A DNA stretch of 64,000 bases from Glycine soja (taxonomy: Eukaryota; Streptophyta; Magnoliopsida; Fabales; Fabaceae). Of the stretch, positions 24,598 through 33,183 are shown piece by piece (within the stretch, counting starts at the first letter, position 1; each line of letters begins with the position of its first letter). The notes beneath the pieces are model-generated. The model was not told the DNA's origin and did not search any database. It saw nothing but the letters and a program-made list of their open reading frames with translations. Made by a program: the position numbers and the translations under genes. The stretch lies in assembly GCF_004193775.1 (NCBI RefSeq), contig NC_041004.1, forward strand, positions 39,394,411 to 39,458,410, in the 5' to 3' direction.

Positions 24598-25201
24598 GAT
24601 ACCTTCAAACGTGAATGCATGCATGGCTAACTGAAACAAACACGTTCTTCCTTACTCAAATTTCATAACTATTCTTTTTTGCTTGTACTCTCTGAGAAAC
24701 CACATTATCCGTCGGTTCCCTTGCAAGTGTACAGTTGGCGTGTATTTATATTCTTCTTAATTTTCATATTCTATTGTAATTGTAATCTAATTCAATTAAT
24801 TCTTTAATTGAAACTATTAAGACTTGATGATAATATAATCCTAGCTACATCTACGTATTACTATATATAATGGATAGTTTTTAATTGATGTTTTCTCGTT
24901 CACAATAATAATATACTAATATATATAATTCTAAACGAAAACATGTATGTGTGAGTGTGACCGGCATTCCAACCACGGGAGATGATTAAAAAAAATGAGA
25001 GTAACTTCAATCAGACTTGTATTTACAATTAAGCAGAACCGAAATGAGTGTAACTTCAACCGCTGGAGCTTACAACCTTAATTGATCATGAGTCATGACA
25101 ACATGTAATCAACACACATATATTTTTATAGTCTGTGTGGTTTTAAATAAGCCTTAATTAGAAAACCCTAAGTCTAACAGGTCAACATATTTAAGTGAAT
25201 G

Positions 25202-25259
<58 letters not shown>
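25202..25259. repeat. (AAT)n microsatellite, about 58 bp
   Basis: Uninterrupted ATA/TAA trinucleotide run at the right edge of unit B. A short ATA run at the equivalent place in unit A (near 19840) suggests expansion in B. Confidence 0.9.
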
Positions 25260-25263
<4 letters not shown>

Positions 25264-25862
25264 ACTTTTAATCCTTTAAATATGGCTAAATGTAGCTATA
25301 TAATTTTCTAATATTCTTTCTTAGTTTTAATTTGATGCTCATAAGAATAAGAATTTGTAGTTATTAAAAATGATTCCTATAAATATTATGTTGACATCCA
25401 TCGTGATGCCATGTTAACAGATCTTAGGAAGCATGAGACGAGTGTTTGGGTGCATTTGTGGTTTTATATTTATTTGATCTATTGTAATTGGATTAGATTA
25501 GTTTATGAACATTTTTTTTTGTCAATAGATCATTTATTGAGAATGTCTGGCAACACTTGCAAAATACATAGAATGCTAAACAGAGTTTACAGCAGTGTAC
25601 CAAATATCATGTATCAATGGCGGATTAGACACATACGCTCAAAACTAACAAAATTTAGCATTCCTGAACATACAAACACAAGAACAGTGAAGAGAATACA
25701 CAGAAAAAACACATTCTCCTACTACAAAGAACCTAGATATTGTGATAATATATGTCCTAATGGCCCAAATGTGTAAATAAGGTCACTGTTGGACATTGGG
25801 CCTCACAAATACGAAGGCTCTGACAAGAAGGATAACATAAGTAGCACAATGGATAGAGGTAA
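25260..25862. other. Intergenic DNA with one unexplained 121-codon open frame
   Basis: The plus-strand frame 25411-25776 is open for 121 codons but its composition (many His, Arg, Ile, Tyr) and lack of motif give no support as a gene. It lies just beyond the T-rich end of the LINE relic, so it may be part of an older repeat. Confidence 0.4.
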
Positions 25863-26640
25863 CTTTTTTTGACAAAGAGAAAATCAAGGCATTTCATTGA
25901 TAATAGTGTTGTAGATACAAGTAGGAATAGTATGAAAAACTGAGTCTAGCATGATACATTGCAGCAGGCTTTGCAAGAACATGAGCTGCAATATATATTG
26001 AGCCTATCCACAATGACTTAAATCCATCTCAAAGAAAACATGAGTCATGGCTAGCATAAACGCCTCTTTGTCGTCTCTGAAGCAGACTCTCCAGCTGGTC
26101 AAATTGGCCTCTTGATTAAAAGCTGCATCGAGATTACATTTCACAAAACCCGGATGATCGAGCTAGGCACACTCTAATTGGTCTGATAGGCAACTTGCTG
26201 TACTGGTGCATGACTTCTTCGAATGTCTTTTGCAGCTACCCAATCTTACAGAAACTTGTTGTAATGCTGCGCTGAGAACTGTTTGTTCTCCCACATTTTA
26301 TCGTTTCTTAGGATCGCAAAAGTCGATTGGGCCGTTTCAATAATAATTGGGGACAACTCATGCAGCAGCTAGCCCCAGTGTTTGCCAAGTCTCATGCATG
26401 GGCAGAAGTGCATCTAAAGAAAAGATGCCAAGCAGATTCAAGACTAGGACATTCAATACCTCTCTCGCGAAATTTGATCCTGGTTGGAATGATGTCTCTT
26501 GGAGGAGCTTTCATATTCCAAATCTGGAACCAGTCCCCGCTCACAGTGTTCGGAGACATCAATAACTTCCTCCAAAAACATGTATCCACGCGCGTACTCT
26601 TTATAATCGTCTGTATAATGCCTTTCAAAATACGTGGTCA
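25863..26640 (-). pseudogene. LINE ORF2 C-terminal relic (zf-RVT plus RNase H-like), copy 1
   Basis: Minus strand, reading down from 26628. IWNMKAPPRDIIPTRIKFRERGIECPSL and WHLFFRCTSAHA (to 26392) match the zinc-binding domain that follows reverse transcriptase in plant LINEs. Further on, PGFVKCNLDAAFN (from 26153) and CFRDDKEAFMLAM match the start of the RNase H-like domain, where the DAAF aspartate is a catalytic residue. The frame stops at 26004. A T-run at 25864-25870 marks the A-tail end. The polymerase domain is missing: a 5'-truncated, frameshifted insertion. Confidence 0.75.
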
Positions 26641-26692
26641 ATGTATCGTTTATGTTTATTCTTTGGACTTTTTTTTTATCTGATGATGGAGG

Positions 26693-27850
26693 CTAACGTA
26701 CAAATTTCTTTTGAGAGGAAAAGACTGAGCTCATTTCATTAAGAATAATGGAAGCAATACCACTTTGTACATGATTAAAGGTGTGGCAAGAATCATAAAA
26801 TCTTGATGCTCTAGTTAGGGAGTGGGCAACATGATTTGCTTGCCGCTTGGAAAAACTCACCAAAGAGTTTGGGAATTGGGATAAATAAGCGTTACAGTTA
26901 GAGATAATAGAATGAAAATCTAAAAGGCCTTTACATTCATGAAAAATAGCATCCACTATTCTTTTGCAGTCGGCTTCGAAGTTCACATTTGATAAACGCA
27001 GATCAGAAGTCCAATTCATTGCTTGCCAAAGACCCCATGCTTCTGCAGTTCTCGGGTCAGGTACTCCAGTAAAGTGAAGGGTTATCGCACCAATATGTTC
27101 CCCATGGCGACCTCGGAAACGAGCTGTTATCCTTCAAGAGTGCTGCATCCACATTGCACTATTCCTTCTGTCAAGTGTCTGATTTTCCTTTTCGAGCATG
27201 GCACCATTCAGTGTAAGACTGCATTGTGAGGTTGATGGAAACATGTTCCCGCAAGTCTATATGATTCCAGATCTTGTCGTTTCTACGTCGCCAGATACAC
27301 CAAAGTAGCATAGCAAACTTGATGCCAATTCGGTGGAGAGATTTTGCAGCAATTTGAACACTGTATCAGTCAAGGTTGTAGCGTTGTTGATGTCTTGCGA
27401 GATCTGAGGCAAGCCAGAATCGTTGAACTTGTTGACAACCAAAAAACACATGCCACGAATTTTCTAGATTGGATTGGCAATACTCACATAAAATACAGCA
27501 ATGTACCCCTCTAGATTGAAGACGTTATCTTGTTGGAAGGCTGTTCCTTAAGAGACGCAACATAAAGTGTTTAACTTTTGGCGGAACTTTGAGTTGCCAT
27601 AACAAGTTCCAATCACCAGGGACTTTATAATCATCCTTGTTAATCAAGTTCTCCATCAAGTAGTGATAACCTTAGTGTGTATACTCCAGTGCTGCTGAAC
27701 TTCCAAGTCAATGAATCTTGCGAATTGGTGTTTAGGGGAGGTGATGCTTGGATGGTTTGGATGTCTGCGTGATTCACAATTTGAGGAAGAATTTCTGTCA
27801 TCCAACTTCCAGTGGAATTTCTGATAACATACAAATTAACCATCTACAAT
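26693..27850 (-). pseudogene. LINE ORF2 C-terminal relic (zf-RVT plus RNase H-like), copy 2
   Basis: Minus strand. SLTWKFSSTGVYTLRLS (about 27745-27690) is the conserved lead-in to zf-RVT. SWHVFFGCQQVQRFW (about 27455-27410) is its HxxFxxC end. The RNase H-like part is 27019-26693 with ISNCNAYLSQFPN and KRQANHVAHSLTRAS, the latter being the typical R-x-A-N-x-x-A-H-x-L-A segment of this domain. Frames change several times. Comparison with unit B shows the insertion point: GGAGGCTA is followed by the insert here and by CTAAGCG in B. So it entered after the duplication. Confidence 0.75.
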
Positions 27851-28742
27851 AATATTTTAAATTAAAACAATTAAATATAGTAATTAGATATCTATACGTG
27901 TTCTTACTTATCATGCTGTGTAGCTCAGACGAATGAGTTTCTTTCTGTATTATAAGTAATCAAAATTAGATGAGGAAAACAGAAACACATAAAGGTCTTA
28001 AATTGTGGGGAAAACCAGAATTTTTTTGATGGCATTAAACCATCTAAAGAACTATTTTAATTAGAGGAATGTTATGTGTGACTTGGTACTTCAACAAAAT
28101 CAATGTTTAGCATCAACTAAAAGTTAATGCTATGTACGTCCGTGTTTTGATCTGATAAATCTGTTAATATTTATCGATAAAAAAACATGTCCTGAAACTA
28201 ACAATGGTGCAAAGAATCGTTCTGCAGACTAATTAATTCTTCAAGGATAGATCTTCTCTGCAGACTAATTCTTTTCAGATGCTAGAATCTGATAGTTTTA
28301 TGTTGTAAATTTGTTCGGTTATTCTTGTATATGGCCGGGTGAGTAGAACTTGAGCACTCACTAAGCTAATAAGAGTCCTGGGTGTTGATTTTTTATTTAT
28401 TTTTTTTAAATAATGCATATTGTTCAATCGGGAAATAAATTGACAATTCGACATGTTCGAATGCAATGCGGCCGTTTATTTTACTTTATTGTTCTTTTAA
28501 TTAATGTTGGAGAAATAACAACTAAACAGTGTTAAGAGACTTTGACATCTGATTAATTTCTTTTTTGGGGTATTCACGGGCTTTAGACCTTTTCTAACAC
28601 GCTTCTTATTTCCCTGTTATAATATCAGTTTGGCCAATAAAATAAAATTTTCAAAATTAGATTCAGTTATTCATTAAACTGGTGAATTGAAAATTCACAG
28701 CTTAATGTTATATTGTTAAATCAGGGTATATGTATTAAATAT

Positions 28743-29016
28743 ACGGGAAAAATGTATTTTTATTCTTTATATATTTAGTCAAATGTGGTTAAGGTTCTAA
28801 TTAATATTTTTATATTAATAAATTTGATTCTTAAACTTTAAAATATATGTATTTACTACCTCTCAACCCTAAAGACAATATGACAAATTTTAAAAGAGAA
28901 AAGACTGATTTTACATGTTTTTTGAAGTTTGATAACCAAATTCATTAATTTGAAAGTATAAAGATTTTGACCACATTAATTTAACTGTATAGGGTTAAAA
29001 ATACATTTTTTCTAAA
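28743..29016. mobile_element. MITE inserted only in unit C
   Basis: Ends with inverted repeats (AAAAATGTATTTTTATTC left, GGGTTAAAAATACATTTTTTC right). Inner arms also pair: TAGTCAAATGTGGT at about 28778 with ACCACATTAATTTAACT at about 28970. At the matching position A and B read straight through from GTATTAAATAT to AAAAATATTA, so this 270-bp piece is an insertion. No coding capacity. Confidence 0.65.
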
Positions 29017-29679
29017 AATATTTAACAATAATAATATATAATAATGTAAATACTATAACTAATTAAGGGATAATCATAAAACCTTTATTAGTCATTATTT
29101 TGCACATTTTTATCTGTTGAAAAACTATTTAAAATAATTTATTATCGTCTATTTTTTATTATTTGGCTGATTTATTAACTTGCATCAGATTGGCCAATGC
29201 CAATAATCTATCTAACATTATTTATATTAGTTTTAAAATTAAAATCAGAAAGAATTTTGTTTTATTAAGTTTAGGTAAATCATGTCTTTAATTTAATTGA
29301 AAAAATTAGTTGAGATTTATGTAAGTTGTTTTACGTATCACCTCACTTAGTAAAGGTTTATTGAACTTAAAAAATTGAAGTGATTTACTTGAAATGCTTA
29401 TTATTCGATTTTAGCTATCATCAAACTTCTTTAAATTAATTATATTTTTTAGCTTGACTTCTATAATAGTATGCTAATTCAAATATGCAATTTAATTTAC
29501 ATGAATGCTATCATGTTTTACATTTGGAACATATAATATTATCTCTACCTAAACCAACTGTGAATTAAAAAGAGAGAGAAAAAATCCACAGATATCAGAA
29601 AAAGGGGGTCTTTCTAATAAGTTAGTCAATATTGTTATAGAAAATCTTATAACAGTAACGCGTTAAAGAAAACCGAGTC

Positions 29680-29682
<3 letters not shown>

Positions 29683-29751
<69 letters not shown>
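29683..29751. repeat. (TA)n microsatellite, about 69 bp
   Basis: A pure TA run about 400 bp upstream of peptide gene 4. The same place in unit B has only a short TATATA, so it expanded in C. Confidence 0.95.
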
Positions 29752-29755
<4 letters not shown>

Positions 29756-29950
29756 AAGGTAAAAGTTTCAATAAATATATAGATTAAGCACTTTCTAGAG
29801 CAACAGGGTGTTGTGGCGTCTGAATTAGTTTTATTTTATTCGTCAATGTTGTTTTAGAGCTAGAATTCAATATTCAAACAATACCAAGTCAAGCTAAACA
29901 ATTCATCAATCACAAGAGGCACCGGTCAATTCAAATAGCTCGCTCGACCC

Positions 29951-30007
29951 TATATATATATATATATATATATATGTCTTGGGGCTACCACGTACCTTTC
30001 ACCATAT
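29951..30007 (+). promoter_or_regulatory. Conserved promoter block of peptide gene 4
   Basis: A 25-bp TA run directly joined to TGTCTTGGGGCTACCA and ACCTTTCACCAT. The TA run replaces the short TATA of unit B and could alter promoter strength. About 200 bp before the ATG at 30155. Confidence 0.5.
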
Positions 30008-30154
30008 ATCCATACAAACTGTCATTTAATTTTATTCCGATCCGTTATCCAAACTCAGCGGAAAGGACATTTATAGTTCTAAAGAAGAGCATTTAATTTT
30101 TTGTTACATCGATCAGTTTACAGTTACAGCTATTACTATATATCACAGGTAGAG

Positions 30155-30349
30155 ATGGCATTGTCTTATAGGATGATCCTCTTCATAATGCTACTAATAT
30201 TCTTCACCATTTTGGTAGCTTTTCCTCAATTTGGAGATTGCAGAGCATTACAAGAAGATGAGTGGTTGAGAGAATACAATGGGCTTTTGTTGCAGTCTCT
30301 TCCACGGGGCCCTGTGAAGCCATCCAGTCCCGATCCAATTCGTCCATAA
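30155..30349 (+). CDS. Small secreted-peptide precursor, family member 4
   Basis: A 64-aa precursor, starting at the ATG that matches MALS of its siblings; an in-frame upstream ATG at 30101 would add 18 residues (MLHRSVYSYS...) not found in other members and is unlikely. Signal peptide MALSYRMILFIMLLIFFTIL; junction FGDCR, one residue shorter and with a Cys where members 2 and 3 have A-G or E-A-G; spacer RALQEDEWLREYNG; tail LPRGPVKPSSPDPIRP identical to member 3. The Cys is shared in position with member 1 (VACR), so it may be ancestral. Unit C. Confidence 0.82.
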   Translation: MALSYRMILFIMLLIFFTILVAFPQFGDCRALQEDEWLREYNGLLLQSLPRGPVKPSSPDPIRP

Positions 30350-30804
30350 CAAGCCATAAAACCTGCATGCTGCATGCATCTACTAATTGAAACAATTTCA
30401 TAACTATTGCTTTTGTTTTTGTGCAACATGCACCTATATTATTATTCTTTTCACATTCTTTTTGTATGTGTAATGTTCTTCAATTAATTGAAACTAATTA
30501 ATAAGACTTTGTGATAATATTATCACTAGCTACATGCATCCATGAATTATCTATAACATTAAGCAATTTATAATTAATTAATGTTTAATTTCTCGCTCAA
30601 ATTGTAATATAATTGAAAAAAAACATGCATTCATGATATGTATTACCGGCATTCCAACCATGGCGCGCGGATGATGAAAAATGGTTGTAACTTCAATCAG
30701 ACTTGTATTCACAATTAAGCAAAACTGAAACCCAAACACACGTTAAAACTCTTGTTCAGCTCGAGCTTATAACATTAAGAGATCATGACCACATGTAACT
30801 ATTA

Positions 30805-31923
30805 TTATAACACACACATACACACATGAGAAGGGATCATATTTATTCTAGGATCAAATATACATGTGTGGGACCACTTGAACACAAAGTTATGTAGAAT
30901 AGTTGTTTCATGCCATTGCTAATCAGGACTTCTCACTGCCAATCTATGTGTCTCATTCTCTCTAATCTCTCTGTCATTTTGTGTCTCATTCACTAGGATG
31001 AGTACTAAGATGCGAGTGAGTGGTGAAGGGTAGCGATTAGGTGCTTTCGCCATAAACCAGCTCACCTAGAATCTTGAAATCGATCGAACCATGAACCTTC
31101 ACCCGTCAAACATCACAATCTTCTCCGTGACGTGCCTCATCGTTGATCTCACTTTCCATTATGTATATAGTGACCTCCAAGATATTGCTTGTACATTCAA
31201 TCATTTTTATACCAAGTTTGAGTAGTTGTTTACACTCATTTTATGTAGCTAGAGTAATCAGATTTGGAGGGTCGTTATGGGTGGTTTGGTGACATTATAT
31301 GTTTGCCAGACAAGATGGATATGCATTTTCTTCAAAATTTGGGGTGGCAATAAATAAAAGAGGAGGGAAAGTGAGAATGATTGTATGGACTGCAACAATT
31401 TGGATTCTCTGAAAGACATGAAATTCATGCGTGTTCTGGCAAGGTGTATTTGATCACCAGAAGATAACTCAAGACATCCAATTTTATTCGTGGCTATGGA
31501 TAAAAAAACTTGTTGAAAATTGATGTAGTCGATCTCCTTCTTCCAATGACAACTAAACACGAGTCTCTGTTTCAGGCAGATTCTATTTGGTCATGCGGAT
31601 AAAGCTAATCTCTCATTGAGCTAATTTTGGAACGTCCACGTCAACTATCCAGAGCCAATAGCTCTCCCGCTGCTCAAGTGGTATATAACAATTGTATATT
31701 CATTGTAGGCATGCAGGGTGCAAATTCATTAATTTCTGCATGATATAGCTTTTGGAAATCTGCTATCTTGAAGTTCTGATTGGTTGGTGATGTCAAGGTA
31801 GACACGGGTGGGTAGTTTTAAATGGTAGGGACAAATTTGGCAAGGAGCTGAATTATTGCTAAGGATATTTTTGCTGAATTAATAGATATGATCCCTTCTC
31901 ATGTGTGTATGTGAGTGTTATAA
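30805..31923. mobile_element. TIR-bounded element of about 1.1 kb with 43-bp inverted ends
   Basis: The 43 bases at 30805-30847 and 31881-31923 are reverse complements with only two mismatches. Both carry CATACACACATGAGAAGGG and GATCATAT. The outermost six bases, TTATAA, are self-complementary, so they may be the inverted end or a target duplication. Unit B ends normally at this position, so the block is an insertion after unit C. The interior has a 100-codon minus-strand frame at 31258-31560 that I do not recognise, and a GC-richer part at 30960-31180 that could be captured DNA. No transposase motif seen. Confidence 0.6.
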
Positions 31924-32287
31924 GTACAATGTTACAATATAGGGCTTGGACTTTTTTTGTTTAGTTGGGTTGCAAAATGTAAATAGGGATAACATAGAAA
32001 CATTAAGAATCCTGAAAATTATATTTGATGAAAATGAATAACATTTATTTAGTTAATTATTAAAATCTTAAGATAAATTTTTTAAAAATCAAATAATTAC
32101 ATAATATTTTTATTATACTAAATAATTTAATAAAGAGTAAGAAGATAGTTTAATAAAGAATAAAATGATATTTTTATCAATTTTTAAGGACAAATTCCTG
32201 CAACATACAAACACTATATAGATAATGAATGTGCAACAACTTTTTTTCGTTCATTGTTTTTTGCTGGTCCATTTAAAGCTGGCTTAA

Positions 32288-32494
32288 TTAGGTATGAATG
32301 CGAAATCCACCTGATGGTGGTGCAGGAGCGTTTGGAAGCGACCCAAAAAGAAGCTTGTATTCCCTCGATCACTGACGATGTAATAATAATGACCAGCAAG
32401 CTACTCTGGACTCAGGAGAAGCAACAAAAATGGTGAGCATGATAAGCAGAAGCTGCAGAACTGTGAAGAGGAACCTTATGTAAGAGAAAGCCAT
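32288..32494 (-). pseudogene. Broken secreted-peptide gene, family member 5 (one nonsense codon)
   Basis: On the minus strand an ATG at 32494 opens a 69-codon reading frame, exactly the length of member 1, with no frameshift. It has the signal peptide (MAFSYIRFLFTVLQLLLIML), then FVASPESRVAC, then a TGA at 32371-32369 where member 1 has TGG for Trp42. The same frame continues with SREYKLLFGSLPNAPAPPSGG and ends with TAA at 32288. The stop removes the whole C-terminal tail, so no mature peptide is expected unless the stop is read through. The final residues (FRIHT) also differ from the GDPTHP end of member 1. It is inverted relative to the other four members. Confidence 0.8.
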
Positions 32495-32919
32495 GTTTTT
32501 ATTCTCTTTATGTAAATGAAACAAAAGAAGGAAGCCTTTGAAGGAGTTCAATTCTTTGTTGGAACTACAATGTTAGTGAGTTTGTACCCAAGATATATAA
32601 TGTTGTGGTGGGGAAGGTGGACATACACAACACATGCACTTAAAATAAACCGCGTATTGACATTGTTGTTTCTAACATAGCTTGGAAAATTAGAACCGTA
32701 AACCTCGGACCCTTAAATGCCTTCCACGCGCAACATGTGTTTGAGAACGAAGACGACTGAACTTGTCCAGAGAATAAAACTAGGTTAAATATGATATTAA
32801 ATTTTACAATACTTCTCACTTCTTTTTTTTTTTTTTTTGTGAATTACAATACTTCTCACATGGCTACATGTTTTTTACTTGATTATATTTTTAGTCTATT
32901 CTTTTATTAAGTAATTTTT

Positions 32920-33183
32920 AATTGGCTTAAATTTATATTTTTTTTATAATTTAACATTTTTTTTATTTTCATTCCCGTAAATTGTATTTTAATCCTTATA
33001 AAATATTTTTTTTATTTTTCGCCTTATTTTAAATATTTTTTATTATTAAAAGTATTATCTAAATTACTTTTAAAATGAAAAATAAAACAAATATATTTTA
33101 CAAGAATTAATTTTTTTTATAAGAACGAAAATAAAAAATAAATAAATTACAGTTACCAAAAATATATTTAAATCTTTTTAATT
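32920..33183. mobile_element. MITE-like inverted-repeat element
   Basis: Left half TTTATAATTTAACATTTTTT and TTTTCATTCCCGTAAATTG pairs imperfectly with right half CAAGAATTAATTTTTTT and GAACGAAAATAAAAAA. The centre holds TTATTATTAAAAGTATTATC. It resembles the element at 56683-56916 in wording and size, suggesting one family. Confidence 0.5.

Larger units (their letters stand above)
22560..25200 (+). repeat. Tandem duplication unit B (peptide gene plus flanks)
   Basis: Collinear with A and C. The left boundary is shared with C: TGGACTT..TTTATCTGATGATGG occurs at about 22608 here and about 26665 before C. The right part keeps TGTAATTGTAATCTAAT (24777), GACCGGCATTCC (24959) and GACAACATGTAATC (25096). 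It lacks the transposons that interrupt A and C and so is the best proxy for the ancestral unit. Confidence 0.85.
27850..30830 (+). repeat. Tandem duplication unit C (peptide gene plus flanks)
   Basis: Collinear with A and B. Anchors are AGATATCT near 27890, GTGGGGAAAACC near 28008, GTTCGGTTATTCTTG near 28313, TGACATCTGATTAATTTC near 28544, the promoter block near 29976, the peptide gene, ACCGGCATTCCAACCATGG near 30643 and ACCACATGTAACT near 30788. A short stretch at 26620-26692 is the detached left edge, split off by LINE relic copy 2. Contains a private MITE and a long TA tract. Confidence 0.85.

Noticed and set aside
25411..25776. 121-codon plus-strand frame
   Set aside because: No signal, domain or conserved composition; next to a LINE tail and likely repeat-derived.
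32369..32551. Longer start (MNSFKGFLLLF...) for the broken peptide gene
   Set aside because: The extra 19 residues are absent from all other members; the ATG at 32494 aligns with MALS.
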